Shown: positions 1 through 9,809 of the stretch, piece after piece | Layout of the letters: the number at the start of each line of letters is the position of its first letter | How positions within the stretch are numbered: the stretch's first letter is position 1 | NCBI RefSeq assembly: GCF_937951745.1 | Contig: NZ_CALFBQ010000027.1 | Location: 1 to 64,000, forward strand | DNA length: 64,000 nt | Source of the DNA: an uncultured Chloroflexus sp. | Lineage (GTDB): Bacteria; Chloroflexota; Chloroflexia; Chloroflexales; Chloroflexaceae | Direction of reading: 5' to 3' | The notes under the pieces: model-generated | Told to the model about the DNA's origin: nothing | Database searches by the model: none | Seen by the model: the letters and a program-made list of their open reading frames with translations, nothing else | Made by a program: the position numbers and the translations under genes

Positions 1-714
1 GGTCACGGAGCGCCGTTTGTGCTTATTCATGGCAATACCTACAGCGCAACAACGCAAGTACGTTTAGCGCAGCGCTTCGCCGATCAATTCACCGTCTATT
101 CATTTGACCTGCTTGGCCATGGCGGCTCGGCGCGCCCACCGGATCTGTTTACAACCCGCTACTTTGCGATGCAGGGGGAAGCGGTGGCCGATGCGTTAGC
201 CGGTCTGTTTCATGCGCCAGTGCCTGTGTTCGGAATGAGCGCTGGCGGGATCGGTGCGCTGAACGCGGTATGTATTCGGCCTGATTTGATCGCTGCATTG
301 ATTCTCGATGGCGTCTTCGCCCGGGTGACAACAGCGACCTATCAGGCGCACCGGCACGCAACCGCGAGCATGTCACCGAGTTGGCACCGGTATATGGCCG
401 GTCAGCATGGCGCTGACTGGTGGCCGATTCTCAATGCCGGTGTAGAGGCAGTGATCGAGCAATTGGCTAAGCAAGAGGCTTTAGTCACACCATGCCTTGA
501 TCAGATCAAGGTTCCTACCATCATCTTTCATGGCGGGAAGGATCCGTTTGTGCCTGATGAGCAAGCGCGCGCAGTGGCGGTCGGCATTCGCGGCGCGCGG
601 ATCGTCTATGAGCCGGAGGCCGGCCATTTGATTGCGTGGCGAAATCCCGACGCCTTTCGGGCCCGAGTAGGCCGATTCTTGGCCGAGCATGGGTTGATCG
701 AGGCGACTATGTGA
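1..714 (+). CDS. alpha/beta hydrolase, 5' end cut by window
   Basis: The open frame runs from the first base, so the true start lies outside the window; the GTG at 19 is internal, because the upstream codons read GHGAPFV and join the oxyanion-hole motif LIHGN. The nucleophile elbow FGMSAGG (GxSxG) is visible, as are a late Asp in GGKDPFVPDE and a catalytic His in EAGHLIAWRNP near the end. These form the Ser-Asp-His triad of the alpha/beta hydrolase fold. The C-terminal layout is that of small esterases and C-C hydrolases. The substrate cannot be named. The gene ends with TGA and runs toward the convergent transketolase gene. Confidence 0.85.
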   Translation, partial: GHGAPFVLIHGNTYSATTQVRLAQRFADQFTVYSFDLLGHGGSARPPDLFTTRYFAMQGEAVADALAGLFHAPVPVFGMSAGGIGALNAVCIRPDLIAALILDGVFARVTTATYQAHRHATASMSPSWHRYMAGQHGADWWPILNAGVEAVIEQLAKQEALVTPCLDQIKVPTIIFHGGKDPFVPDEQARAVAVGIRGARIVYEPEAGHLIAWRNPDAFRARVGRFLAEHGLIEATM

Positions 715-810
715 CAAGCAGTGCAATTTGTCAAGATCGCCACATAGGTGAAAGAACAATGAACGGGTGCGGTGGTCACCGCACCCGCGGCAGCAGGGTA
801 TCTGGCAGGA

Positions 811-2823
811 CTAGCCGTGCCGCGCCACTTGCTCTTTCACTGCCGCCACAACACGCTCGGCAGTCAGGCCAAATTCGGTGTAGAGGCGCTGGAACGGGGC
901 CGAAGCGCCGAAGCGATCGACACCAATAATCGCGCCGTCGCAGCCAACATAGCGTTCCCAACCGAGCGAACGGCCAGCCTCGATCACGACCCGCGCCTTG
1001 ACCGGCGGCGGCAACACCCGATCGCGATAGGACTGCTCTTGCTGATCGAACAGCTCGCGGCAGGGCATGCTGACCACCTGCACTGCAATACCCTCATGCG
1101 CCAATTGCTCTGCCGCAGTCAACGCAATCGACACTTCCGAGCCGGTGGCAATTATGATCGCTTGGGGCGAATCGGCGGCACGCAACACATAACCGCCGCA
1201 CAGCACGCCATCGGCAGCGCCGAGCTGGGTGCGGTCGAGCGTCGGAACATTTTGGCGCGATAGGATCAGCGCGGTGGGGCCATTGGTACGCTGGAGAGCT
1301 AAGCGCCATGCCATCGCCACCTCGTTGGCGTCTCCCGGACGCACTACCAACAGGTTGGGAATGGCACGCAACGACACCATCTGCTCGACCGGCTGGTGGG
1401 TGGGGCCATCTTCACCAACACCGATGCTATCGTGGGTAAAGACGTACACGACGCGCAACCCCATCAATGCCGCCAGCCGGATTGACGGGCGCATATAGTC
1501 GCTAAACACGAGGAAGGTGCCGCCATAGGGAATAATGCCGCCATGCAGCGCCATACCATTGAGGATTGCGCCCATCGCATGTTCACGCACGCCAAAGTGT
1601 AAATTGCGCGCGTTAAAATGATCGCCGCTAATCGACCCTAGCCCTTCTAGATAGGTAAAATCCGAGGTGTGAAGGTCAGCCGAACCACCGAGCAAACCGG
1701 GGATAATAGGAGCTAGCGCCTGCAACACTGCGCCAGATGCGGTACGAGTGCCTTTTGCCTTTGGATCAGGGGCAAAGACCGGCAACGCCGCTTCCCAGCC
1801 GTCGGGCAACCCACCCGCTTGCAAGAGGTCCCATTCGGCGGCCAATTCGGGATACGAAGCCCGATAGCGGCGCAGCATCGCCTCCCATTCGCGTTGGCGC
1901 ACCTCGCCGACTTCAACCGCCAACTGCATGTGGTCGTAAACCTCATTAGGCACGTAGAAGAGCGGCTCTTGCGGCCAACCGAGCGCCGCTTTGGTCAAGC
2001 GCACCCCCTCGACACCGAGCGGCTCGCCGTGGGCTTTGTGGCTGCCAGCGCGCGGACTGCCGTACCCGATCACCGTGCGGGTGATGATCAGCGAGGGCCG
2101 CTCGCCGTCTGCGATCGCTTCGGCCAAAGCTAAGGCCACCGACGAAATATTGTGACCATCGGCATACAACACTTGCCACCCGTAAGCGGCAAACCGCTCA
2201 GCCACGTTCTCGCTCCACGCTAGCTTGGTCGGCCCAACGAGCGAAATATCGTTGCTGTCGTACAGAACGATCAATTTGCCCAACCGCAGATGGCCGGCCA
2301 AGCTGGCTGCTTCATGCGAGATGCCCTCCATCAAATCGCCATCGCTGGCAATGACGTAGGTATAGTGATCAACGACCGGAAAGCCGGTCCGGTTAAACTT
2401 GGTCGCCAACCACCGCTCGGCAATCGCCATCCCAACCGCCGTGGCAATCCCTTGCCCCAGCGGGCCGGTGGTCATTTCAACTCCCGGTGTCTCGTGGTAC
2501 TCAGGATGACCGGGCGTGCGACTGCCCCACTGCCGAAACTGTTTTAGTTCCTCCAACGGCAGATCATAACCGGTGAGATGGAGCAAAGCGTAGAGCAGCA
2601 TCGAGCCGTGTCCAGCCGATAGCACAAAACGGTCACGGTTCGGCCAGCCCGGATCAGACGGGTTATGCTTGAGAAAACGAGTCCAGAGAACATAAGCTGC
2701 ATCGGCCATGCCGAGCGGCATACCGGGGTGGCCGCTGTTGGCTTGTTGGACGGCGTCGATGGCCAGCGCGCGGATAGCGTTAGCGCACAACTGGTCGATG
2801 GTAGTTGTCACGGGTTCGTTCAT
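811..2823 (-). CDS. tkt: transketolase
   Basis: A 670-residue protein, the usual full length. It starts with an [20 protein letters not shown]-type N terminus, carries the family signature [11 protein letters not shown], the thiamine diphosphate motif SDGDLMEG followed by SND, and the central pyrimidine-domain signature [13 protein letters not shown]. It transfers two-carbon ketol units between sugar phosphates in the cytoplasm, in the non-oxidative pentose phosphate pathway. It stands alone: a long non-coding stretch lies upstream, and it converges with the hydrolase gene. Nothing looks damaged. The alternative members of the family (DXP synthase, dihydroxyacetone synthase) fit the motifs less well. 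Confidence 0.97.
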   Translation of the reverse strand: MNEPVTTTIDQLCANAIRALAIDAVQQANSGHPGMPLGMADAAYVLWTRFLKHNPSDPGWPNRDRFVLSAGHGSMLLYALLHLTGYDLPLEELKQFRQWGSRTPGHPEYHETPGVEMTTGPLGQGIATAVGMAIAERWLATKFNRTGFPVVDHYTYVIASDGDLMEGISHEAASLAGHLRLGKLIVLYDSNDISLVGPTKLAWSENVAERFAAYGWQVLYADGHNISSVALALAEAIADGERPSLIITRTVIGYGSPRAGSHKAHGEPLGVEGVRLTKAALGWPQEPLFYVPNEVYDHMQLAVEVGEVRQREWEAMLRRYRASYPELAAEWDLLQAGGLPDGWEAALPVFAPDPKAKGTRTASGAVLQALAPIIPGLLGGSADLHTSDFTYLEGLGSISGDHFNARNLHFGVREHAMGAILNGMALHGGIIPYGGTFLVFSDYMRPSIRLAALMGLRVVYVFTHDSIGVGEDGPTHQPVEQMVSLRAIPNLLVVRPGDANEVAMAWRLALQRTNGPTALILSRQNVPTLDRTQLGAADGVLCGGYVLRAADSPQAIIIATGSEVSIALTAAEQLAHEGIAVQVVSMPCRELFDQQEQSYRDRVLPPPVKARVVIEAGRSLGWERYVGCDGAIIGVDRFGASAPFQRLYTEFGLTAERVVAAVKEQVARHG

Positions 2824-3500
2824 GCGGCAATTTCTCCTATCTGTGCGCCGTCGGTGAGCGCCGGCGCATGTTCACCACTCTGTGGTTCATCATACCACTG
2901 CTTAGATGCAATGCTGCATGAACAGCAACGATACGATCGTGTGCCTGCGCCGGCAGCGACAGGGATTGGTCTGCTATTTTTGCGACACCTGCTGCGCAGG
3001 TTGATGGTCCTTACCGACCGGCTCCCGCTCCCACCAAGCAGTAGGAGCGGCAGAACCGGACGGTTGCCGGCACCGATCTTTGCCATCAACTACACCTACG
3101 CGCATGGGTTCTGTCCGCCCTCAAACATTGACAGCAGGGGAGCGGGGCGCACAAGAGCCTTTGTCATTGCAAGGGAGCGATGGCCTCCAGCGCGGCTGGA
3201 GGATGCCCGACCGAAGCAATCCCCCTGTTAGCATGCCTGAGGGGATGTCCGTTCGTGCTGGCGGGGATTGCTTTGCTGCGGGACAGAGCATTGCTCTACC
3301 CTTCCGCTCGCAATGACACGAGGGGAAGCGAGGCAGGGCGCCCGACCCTGAAAGATCGGACTACGTTTACGAAGCCTGCGGCGCAGGTTAGGCATGGTGA
3401 TCTACGAGTAGTGGCTTCAACGCACACCGGTACATTGCGCGACACCTTCGGCTACATTTGTTATGATAGAACCATAATGATTACGCCCCAACGAGGTGTT
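2824..3500. other. 677-base gene-less stretch
   Basis: The short open frames here have no family features or ribosome site and look like chance. The region holds the transketolase promoter somewhere on the minus strand, a hairpin-rich patch near 2989-3005 (ACCTGC...GCAGGT), a repeat element at 3162-3318, and a second CCTGCGGCGCAGG hairpin near 3379-3391. A TATGAT at 3462-3467 could be the -10 box of the gene starting at 3501; no good -35 box is at the right distance. Confidence 0.6.
3162..3318. repeat. REPIN/MITE-like element with TGTCATTGC inverted ends
   Basis: The 157-base element begins TGTCATTGC and ends GCAATGACA, a 9-base perfect terminal inverted repeat. Inside, GAAGCAATCCCC and GGGGATTGCTTTG form a second inverted pair. 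No open frame of note lies within. A partial relative (TGTCATTGCGAG ... GAAGCAATCTCC) lies at 16813-16892, so this is a dispersed family rather than a single palindrome. Elements of this general type are common non-autonomous repeats in bacterial intergenic DNA. Confidence 0.7.
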
Positions 3501-4001
3501 ATGGCCGAACCCTTACTCATCCTTGAAACTGATCCGGCAATTGAAGGCTTGTGGGTCGCAATCGAGACAGCGCGCGCGCAGAGCTACCCGCTCACCGGCG
3601 CAGCGTTCCGGCTTACGCGCGCGCCGCAAACACCCCTCGAGGCGTTAGATGCCGCTGCACGTGAACTCGACTTTCAACCGCTCGGATCGCACTGGATCGA
3701 GGTACCGCGGCGGATTGCCGTCAAGATTGCCACGCACATTATTGCCCACGATCTCGCCTACCCTGACGAGATTGTGCCAGCGGCGCAAGCAACGGAACTG
3801 GCCGGCAGGGTGTTGGCGCTAGTGGGGCCGCAGGCGCGCTACTTTACCAACGGCGCGGTAAGCGGCGAGTTTGCGATCTATGACATGCAGGGCAATGAAG
3901 TGATTGGTTGGCGCTCGCTGAGTGACGCGCCGTTTGACCATGGTCTATTTGCGCTGGATGATCGGCGTGTCATCGTGCTGTGGGCGGAAGATGCGCCGTA
4001 G
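3501..4001 (+). CDS. conserved hypothetical protein, 166 aa
   Basis: I do not recognise this family. The ATG at 3501 is preferred over an in-frame ATG at 3477 because GAGGTG lies five bases upstream of it and the possible -10 box at 3462-3467 would leave no leader for the earlier start. The protein is soluble, without signal peptide or membrane helix, and mixed alpha/beta in appearance: a helical first half (LEALDAAARELDF) and a second half with short alternating segments ending VIVLWAEDAP. The next gene follows on the same strand after about 50 bases with its own promoter-like box. It may be a small regulatory or structural domain; no function is assigned. Confidence 0.7.
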   Translation: MAEPLLILETDPAIEGLWVAIETARAQSYPLTGAAFRLTRAPQTPLEALDAAARELDFQPLGSHWIEVPRRIAVKIATHIIAHDLAYPDEIVPAAQATELAGRVLALVGPQARYFTNGAVSGEFAIYDMQGNEVIGWRSLSDAPFDHGLFALDDRRVIVLWAEDAP

Positions 4002-4037
4002 GCGAGCCATAACCTAGAAACGCCAGCTATTGTCACG

Positions 4038-4043
4038 TATAAT
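4038..4043 (+). promoter_or_regulatory. TATAAT -10 box, possibly leaderless transcript
   Basis: A perfect TATAAT ends only six bases before the GTG at 4050 and nine before the ATG at 4053. Initiation about seven bases after the box would put the first transcribed base on the start codon. No good -35 hexamer is present 17-18 bases upstream. No Shine-Dalgarno sequence is seen, which fits a leaderless message. Confidence 0.45.
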
Positions 4044-4052
4044 ACAAATGTG

Positions 4053-4841
4053 ATGAACCAACCTCGTTCCTTTAATCTATCCGCTTTAACCGCGCCCTTC
4101 CGCGTGCTATGGGATACATTACGCGATTTGTTCGATGAGTTTCTGTTGCTGACACTGGCTAATATTATGTGGGCGGCGATGAGCGTGCCACTCTTTAGTA
4201 TTGCCTATGTCGCCATGGTGAGCAACGCAGCGCTGCCGGCGGCAGCGGCGGCGCTGATTGGCGTTGGGCCAGCGGCCCCTGCGTTTGCCGGTTTGTACGT
4301 ACTGAGCAAACGGATTATAGAGGGACGGGCCAGTAAACTCAGCGACTTTTTTGCCGGGATGCGGGCTTATGCTGTGCCAGCATGGCGGCTGTACGGAGTA
4401 TGGATGGCCGGGTTGGTGTTGATTTTTTGGAATCTGGCCTTCTATGCTGGCGTTCCCGGCATCTTGGGCGGGGTACTGATCGGCTTTTTCCTTTACCTCT
4501 TTATGCTCTGGTCGGCGCTGATTATCTACGCCTTTCCGCTCATGGTGCTGATGGAACGGCCTTCGCTGAAGCAGATTGCGCGCAATGCACTGGTGATGAT
4601 TGTCAGCCGGCCAGTCTATACACTTGTAACCATGCTGCTGATGGGGTTCATCTTGATTCTGAGCAGTGTGGTGCTGCTGGTTCCCTTCTTGCTCTTTGCG
4701 GTTGCGCTGCTGGCGCTGTGGAGCACGCGGGCCACCCAGTTTCTGATTGACGAAGCGCGGGCGCGACAAGCCGCGGCTGCCGCCGAAACGGTGCCGCCGG
4801 CGGAAGAGCGGGGCCGGCGCGGGCAGGTGCGGCCTAAGTGA
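4053..4841 (+). CDS. DUF624/YesL-like membrane protein
   Basis: A polytopic inner-membrane protein of about 262 residues with five or six hydrophobic helices: near residues 30-60, 65-85, 110-135, 140-170 and 190-225. The N-terminal segment with LRDLFDEFLLLTLANIMW and the amphipathic LSDFFAGMRAY stretch resemble the YesL/DUF624 group, often found near carbohydrate uptake systems in Gram-positives; here no such neighbours exist. The C-terminal tail (RARQAAAAAET...RRGQVRPK) is charged and probably cytoplasmic. Start is either GTG 4050 or ATG 4053. Role unknown. Confidence 0.75.
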   Translation: MNQPRSFNLSALTAPFRVLWDTLRDLFDEFLLLTLANIMWAAMSVPLFSIAYVAMVSNAALPAAAAALIGVGPAAPAFAGLYVLSKRIIEGRASKLSDFFAGMRAYAVPAWRLYGVWMAGLVLIFWNLAFYAGVPGILGGVLIGFFLYLFMLWSALIIYAFPLMVLMERPSLKQIARNALVMIVSRPVYTLVTMLLMGFILILSSVVLLVPFLLFAVALLALWSTRATQFLIDEARARQAAAAAETVPPAEERGRRGQVRPK

Positions 4842-4843
4842 TG

Positions 4844-4906
4844 ACGCAAAGGCGCAAAGGATGGTAAATGCAAAGGCGCGAAGATCGCAAAGCACGCAAA
4901 GAGTTT
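4844..4906 (+). repeat. GCAAAGG-rich dispersed repeat
   Basis: Short units of the form CGCAAAGGCGCAAAGG recur through this 60-base patch between a membrane-protein gene and hisF. The same unit type occurs in opposite orientation at 59374-59417. This kind of GCAAAG-rich repeat is widespread in intergenic DNA of several phyla. It contains no gene. Confidence 0.65.
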
Positions 4907-4993
4907 GTTAATGTTATGATGCGCTGCCGGTGAGGCAAGAAGACGGTGCCGCTCAGCGGTCAAGGGTGCGTCAACACAAAGGCGATAGATAGT

Positions 4994-5773
4994 ATGTTAA
5001 CGCGACGGATTATACCTTGTCTTGATGTGAAGGCCGGGCGCGTGGTGAAGGGGGTCAAATTTCTCAACCACCGCGACGCCGGTGATCCGGTGGCGTTAGC
5101 GGCGGCCTATAATGCCGCCGGCGCCGATGAGTTGGTCTTCTACGATATTACCGCCTCGAGCGACGAGCGAGCGATCATGGTAGACGTGGTCGAACGCACC
5201 GCTGCCGAGGTATTTATTCCGCTAACGGTCGGTGGTGGCTTGCGCAGCGTCGAGGATATGTACCGGATGCTGCGGGCCGGCGCCGATAAGGTGAGCTTAA
5301 ACACGGCTGCAGTCTACAACCCGAACCTGATAGCCGAAGGCGCACGGCGGTTCGGCAGTCAATGCATTGTGCTGTCGGTCGATGCCAAACGGGTGAACGC
5401 ACCCGACGAACCGCCGCGCTGGGAAGTCTTTACCCACACCGGCGCGAACCCGCGCCCAACCGGCCTCGACGCGATCGAGTGGATCAAGCGCGGGATCGAT
5501 CTTGGCGCAGGTGAAATCTGCATCAACAGCATGGATGCTGACGGCGCGCGCACCGGCTACGATCTCGCACTGCTGCAAGCGATCACCACCATTTCACCGG
5601 TGCCGGTAATTGCGTCGGGCGGGGTTGGATCGCCGCACGATATGTACCGCGGGATTGTCGAAGGCGGCGCTGACGCAGTACTGGCGGCCTCGATCTTCCA
5701 CTTTGGCGACTATTCAGTCGCCGATGTCAAGCAGTATTTGGCTGAACACGGCGTCCCCGTGCGACGAACGTAG
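4994..5773 (+). CDS. hisF: imidazole glycerol phosphate synthase subunit HisF
   Basis: A 259-residue (beta/alpha)8 barrel, the normal HisF length when started at the ATG at 4994; the upstream in-frame ATG at 4946 adds 16 residues unlike the family. The two catalytic aspartates are present: D11 in CLDVKAG and D130 in LSVDAKR. Phosphate-binding loops VGGGLRS and ASGGVGS are intact. With HisH it converts PRFAR and glutamine-derived ammonia into IGP and AICAR in histidine synthesis, in the cytoplasm. No other his gene is adjacent, so the pathway is dispersed. The stop is a TAG, one of many normal amber terminators in this window. Confidence 0.96.
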   Translation: MLTRRIIPCLDVKAGRVVKGVKFLNHRDAGDPVALAAAYNAAGADELVFYDITASSDERAIMVDVVERTAAEVFIPLTVGGGLRSVEDMYRMLRAGADKVSLNTAAVYNPNLIAEGARRFGSQCIVLSVDAKRVNAPDEPPRWEVFTHTGANPRPTGLDAIEWIKRGIDLGAGEICINSMDADGARTGYDLALLQAITTISPVPVIASGGVGSPHDMYRGIVEGGADAVLAASIFHFGDYSVADVKQYLAEHGVPVRRT

Positions 5774-5802
5774 GGCCATTGCGGCACAATGTTCCTACGG
5801 CG

Positions 5803-7785
5803 TCACGACACACCGATTAACGCCACCGCATCGATCTCGCTCCAACTGCCATCACGCTGGTCAAGCGTGATCCGTGCGCCAACAATCCGGGTGAGGGTCT
5901 GCTCAAACGTGATCGTGAGCGCAAACGGGCACTCAGACAGCGGGACAGGATCGGCGCGGTGAACCACCTTGGCCGTGCCTTGTTCGTCAATCAGTTCGAC
6001 CAGCGTGATGTAGCCGGGTTGGTAGTTCTGGTAGATGATCAAGCCGGTGGCGAAGACCGGTTCGGCAAAGGTGACGGTCAGCGTCTCGCGGCTGCCGGGA
6101 GTCGCCGGTGCCCACGCATTCGGGCTGTCTTGGCACTCTGGCACATCGGGCGGGCCAACCACGCCGCTGGGGTCGTAATCGGGCGCATAGAAGCTGCTGG
6201 CCGTAGCAGACGCCACCCACTGCTGCACCGTCTCGCTCGGCGGCGCTTCAGCGACCGGCGTGAGCGCCATTGCCGTTGCGAGGGCCGCAGCGTCGGTTTG
6301 TAAGCGAAACGCAGTCACCGCACTGTATTCACCGCTATTGTCACTCACCCAAACCACGCCACCGGGAGCGACGACAATCCCGTTGGGCAAGCTCAACTCG
6401 CCGGGGTTTGGAATGCTGCCGGGTGCAGCCGGTGCGCCGCCGCGAGCCACAATCGTACCGTCAGGAGCAAGCCGCAGAATCGTACCAGCATAGGTAGCAA
6501 GGTAGAGATAGCCGGCGCGGTCGATATCAAGCACCGGCCCGGCCAGTTGGGCAGGATCGGCGGGATCACCCCAACGGGCTAGCACGCTGCCATCAGGGGC
6601 CAATTTGACGATTGCGCCGGCAAAACTCTCGGCCAGATAGATCACGCCGCTGCGATCCACCACTAAATCCGCAGGCGCCAGATCAGGCGGCAAGGCAATC
6701 CGTTCCATCAACCGGCCTTCGGCGCTAAAGCGGACAATACTGCTAGCCGCCAAACCATCGGGACCGGGGCGGGCATCCAGCGCGTACACGCTGCCATCAG
6801 CACCGACAGCGATCCGTTGCGGCGCCGACAGGCCAAACTGGTCGGGCGCATCGCCGTGACCGCCCCACCGGCCTAGAAAGTCGCCAGCGGCGCTGAAGCG
6901 AACAATTGCGTTGCGTCCGTAATCAGCGACGTAGAGATCACCACTGGGGCCAAGCGCAACATCGTAAGCGTCGAGCAATTCATCGGCGCCGAAGGTGGTA
7001 CGCAGCGTGCCATCAGGGGCAAAGACCCAAATCCCGCGCCCGCTTTCAGCGAGATAGAGCGTGCCATCGGGCGCTGCCGCCAGCCCGCGCGCGGCGACAA
7101 ACCGGCTATTGGCCGGGCCGCTGCGACCACCCAGCCGCAGCACAAACCCCGGCGGCCCCGAACGCACAATTTGCGGCTGGGCAGCTACATCAACTAGCGT
7201 CGGGGTAGGGGTAAGCAACGGCAACACCTCCAGCGAAGCCACGATCCGTTCAATGAGCGGTTGTTCAGTTTCCCAGTTGGCGGCTGCCGCTTGAGCCAAC
7301 ACGCGCACCACCCGCATCTCATCAACTAACACCCACAATCGTCCGGCACTGGCCGGACTGCTGAGGTTGGCGGCCACCCCTTGGGCTGCACCGATCTGCA
7401 CCGCTTGGGTAGGGGAGATCGTGTAGCCAGCCGACTGGATCGCGCTGCTCGCCAGCTCAAACACCGTCTCTGGGTTTGCCGCCGCTGGGCCGTATTGTGC
7501 GGTCAGCGCCGCCAATGGCGTCGTATCGAGCACAATCACCGGCGCATCGATCACGCCAGCCGCAAGGGCAGCCGCGTTAGGCGCAATGCGCAGCGCGCCG
7601 CTTTCCACCCGACTCTGCCATCCATCCGGCAGGAGCAATTGTACGCCGAGTTCGGTAAACATTACTTCATTCAGCACGATTACCGTCGGGCTTGGCGTCA
7701 CTGGTGCCGGCGTTGGCGACGGCGGCGCGGCACAAGCAGCGATCAGATTGGTGAGCAGCAATGCGATAAGCAGAGGTAAACGCAT
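5803..7785 (-). CDS. NHL beta-propeller lipoprotein
   Basis: A 660-residue exported protein. The signal peptide ends in the lipobox LIAAC (Cys18), followed by a Pro/Thr-rich spacer. Residues about 40-190 form a PsbP/DUF1795-like domain (GVQLLLPDGWQSRV...). About residues 215-490 hold five or six NHL-type propeller blades, seen as repeated GxLYVADxGRNAIVRFSAxG patterns. The last 120 residues look like a discoidin-like beta-sandwich (ESGWAPA...LTVTFAEPVFATGLIIYQN), giving a likely ligand-binding tip. AAGGA six bases before the ATG supports the start. It probably sits on the outer face of the membrane and binds sugar or protein; the ligand is unknown. It converges with hisF. Confidence 0.85.
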   Translation of the reverse strand: MRLPLLIALLLTNLIAACAAPPSPTPAPVTPSPTVIVLNEVMFTELGVQLLLPDGWQSRVESGALRIAPNAAALAAGVIDAPVIVLDTTPLAALTAQYGPAAANPETVFELASSAIQSAGYTISPTQAVQIGAAQGVAANLSSPASAGRLWVLVDEMRVVRVLAQAAAANWETEQPLIERIVASLEVLPLLTPTPTLVDVAAQPQIVRSGPPGFVLRLGGRSGPANSRFVAARGLAAAPDGTLYLAESGRGIWVFAPDGTLRTTFGADELLDAYDVALGPSGDLYVADYGRNAIVRFSAAGDFLGRWGGHGDAPDQFGLSAPQRIAVGADGSVYALDARPGPDGLAASSIVRFSAEGRLMERIALPPDLAPADLVVDRSGVIYLAESFAGAIVKLAPDGSVLARWGDPADPAQLAGPVLDIDRAGYLYLATYAGTILRLAPDGTIVARGGAPAAPGSIPNPGELSLPNGIVVAPGGVVWVSDNSGEYSAVTAFRLQTDAAALATAMALTPVAEAPPSETVQQWVASATASSFYAPDYDPSGVVGPPDVPECQDSPNAWAPATPGSRETLTVTFAEPVFATGLIIYQNYQPGYITLVELIDEQGTAKVVHRADPVPLSECPFALTITFEQTLTRIVGARITLDQRDGSWSEIDAVALIGVS

Positions 7786-8079
7786 GCCGGTTCCTTAACT
7801 ATAAGCAATATGCAACGATGCTACCAGTAGATATACCACAGTCGCCGCAGGGTGATGATCACTGCGTCGGCAAAGGGTATGACAACATTGCAAGCCGAAC
7901 TGTCACGCCATTAACGTGAAGGTTATACCGGCCCGTTATACTCAACGCAGCAAGCTGGCATGTTTGAAGATCACCTGCTCAGCGGCATCATAACGATCAT
8001 CCGCATCGCCAGTATGACATTAATCAAACGACCATCAAGAGAACGGTCAAACGAGCCTATAGGCATGAGAGGATCAGGC

Positions 8080-9174
8080 GTGAAACAGGTCTTGCTCGCT
8101 GTCGCCGGAGTCATCCCTGCTGACCTTGAACAACAGATCGCAGCCGGACGTCGTCCACGCGCCGACTATCTTGAGCTAGCCCGCTACTGTGAGGCCGATC
8201 TCATTGACTACCGCATTGCTCACGCCGATAGTGGCATTGTTGGTCATCTCTGCGCGCAGTTGGGCGGGCCACACCTTGTGCTGGCGTTGGCCTGTTTTAT
8301 GCGCCGCCATCACTATCAGGCCATTGTGACCAGCAACGAACAGGTTGGTCTGCTGCTCACGGCCCTGCTCAAGCTCTTTAGTCTCAACCGCCGCCCGCGC
8401 CATCTCATACTAGGTCATCAATTATCCAATCCGAAGCATCAGGCGGTTTTTGATCGGCTTGGCGTTCAGAGCCACATTGACCGGCTGATCGTTGACTCAG
8501 CGTGGCCGCAACGCTTCATCAGCAAACGCCGGCAAATACCGCCGCAGCGGGCGCCATACCTACCGGCAGCAGTTGACGAACAATTCTTTCACCCGCGCCA
8601 CGCGCCACCGCGTCCCACGGTACGGCCACAGATCGGCGTGGTTGGTTTCAAACAGACCGATTACCACACCCTCCTGCGTGCAGTCGCCAAGCTTCACAGC
8701 GATGTCGTCGTGGCCGCTGCCGACCCATGGTTTACCCACCGTGACAGTAAGGGAATGCATCCGCTCCCGCCTAACGTGCGCGTGCAAACATTTACCCCTC
8801 TCGAATTACGTCAATTCTACCGCGATAGCCGGTTTGTAGTCATACTGCTCGAACCGGCAGATGTGCAGATTGGCAGTCGCGCCATCCTCGAAGCGATGGC
8901 GATGGAACGTGCGGTTATCTGTACGCGCATCACCGGTCAAAGTGACCTTGTTGTCGATGGTGCAAGCGGAATCTATGTACCGCCGCGCGATCCGGCAGCA
9001 TTGCGTGCCGCAATTGAACAACTACTGGCCGAACCGGGCAGGGCGGAGCGGATGGGACGTATGGGGCGGCAGATCGTTGAACAAAGGCTGAGTCTTGATC
9101 ACTATACCAGCCGTATGACCGATATCTTGTACGAAGCGTTGGCCGAAGCCGGCGTTGAGCCAGCGCCCAAGTAG
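8080..9174 (+). CDS. glycosyltransferase family 4-like (GT-B fold)
   Basis: The C-terminal half is typical of GT4-type transferases: IGVVGFKQTDYH, a fingertip loop, then IGSRAILEAMAMERAVICT with the conserved E(x7)E-type donor site, and the closing GIYVPPRDPAALRAAIEQLL. The GTG at 8080 is chosen because AGAGGA lies seven bases upstream and the protein then opens with KQVLLAVAGVIP, a natural first strand of a Rossmann half. Earlier in-frame starts at 7960, 8014 and 8065 lack ribosome sites. A TATACT at 7937-7942 may be the -10 box. It lacks membrane helices and is likely a cytoplasmic or peripheral enzyme; donor and acceptor are unknown. Confidence 0.85.
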   Translation: MKQVLLAVAGVIPADLEQQIAAGRRPRADYLELARYCEADLIDYRIAHADSGIVGHLCAQLGGPHLVLALACFMRRHHYQAIVTSNEQVGLLLTALLKLFSLNRRPRHLILGHQLSNPKHQAVFDRLGVQSHIDRLIVDSAWPQRFISKRRQIPPQRAPYLPAAVDEQFFHPRHAPPRPTVRPQIGVVGFKQTDYHTLLRAVAKLHSDVVVAAADPWFTHRDSKGMHPLPPNVRVQTFTPLELRQFYRDSRFVVILLEPADVQIGSRAILEAMAMERAVICTRITGQSDLVVDGASGIYVPPRDPAALRAAIEQLLAEPGRAERMGRMGRQIVEQRLSLDHYTSRMTDILYEALAEAGVEPAPK

Positions 9175-9462
9175 CAGGAGCAATCGTAACATCGCTCGAT
9201 CAATCCATCGGCAGCAGAAAGACGAGCCAACTCGCTCGATCCAACGGCTAGCACCGGTGTATACTACAGCCAATGCAGACTGGCATTGCAAGACCGAGGC
9301 GCGGGATGATGCCAGAACAGGAGATGAATCGCCTGCGCTGGAGCCTAAGCGACTCGCTAGGCACAAGCCGCCCGCTGCCAGATGACAGACGCCGCCTCCC
9401 GCCATTGCAATCTGACCCGGCGTCGATCACGATAGGCCTGAAGCACATAGAGGAAAATGATC

Positions 9463-9801
9463 ATGGACATCAAGCTGCGTCATGTCGGCACCGTAGCTAT
9501 TATCACTATCGCAGGCCGCTTCGACGCCTATACGGCGCCATCAGTGCAGCAGTGGCTCGAACAAGCGACCGCAGCCCCCGGTGCCCGTGTACTGGTGGAT
9601 CTCACCGATACCACCTTTGTCGACTCCACAGGATTAGCGACGCTCGTGGCAGCCCTAAAGCGATGCCAGCAAGGTCAAGGCGAATTTGCGCTCTGCGGAC
9701 TCCGCCGGCCAATTATGATGATTTTTGAACTAACCCGGCTTGATAAAGCGTTCAACATTTTTGTTGACACCGATCATGCGCTAGCGGTACTCAATGCGTA
9801 A
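9463..9801 (+). CDS. STAS-domain anti-sigma factor antagonist
   Basis: A 112-residue single STAS domain of the SpoIIAA/RsbV type. The regulatory serine is S55 in the motif VDSTGLATLV; its phosphorylation by an RsbW-type kinase and dephosphorylation by a PP2C phosphatase form a partner switch. The ATG at 9463 has GAGG nine bases upstream, a better spacing than the ATG at 9457. It is the first gene of a four-gene operon with the phosphatase, the kinase and a receiver protein, which supports the assignment. The target of the switch (sigma factor or other protein) is not in this window. Confidence 0.93.
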   Translation: MDIKLRHVGTVAIITIAGRFDAYTAPSVQQWLEQATAAPGARVLVDLTDTTFVDSTGLATLVAALKRCQQGQGEFALCGLRRPIMMIFELTRLDKAFNIFVDTDHALAVLNA

Positions 9802-9809
9802 ACACGCCC

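Noticed and set aside
2820-3089. 89-residue minus-strand frame upstream of transketolase
   Set aside because: No family pattern, no ribosome site, and unusual Ser/Arg composition; it overlaps the transketolase start.
4119-4895. 258-residue minus-strand frame opposite the DUF624-like gene
   Set aside because: It lies wholly over a clear membrane-protein gene, has no ribosome site, and its product is a low-complexity His/Gln/Arg-rich chain typical of an antisense shadow.
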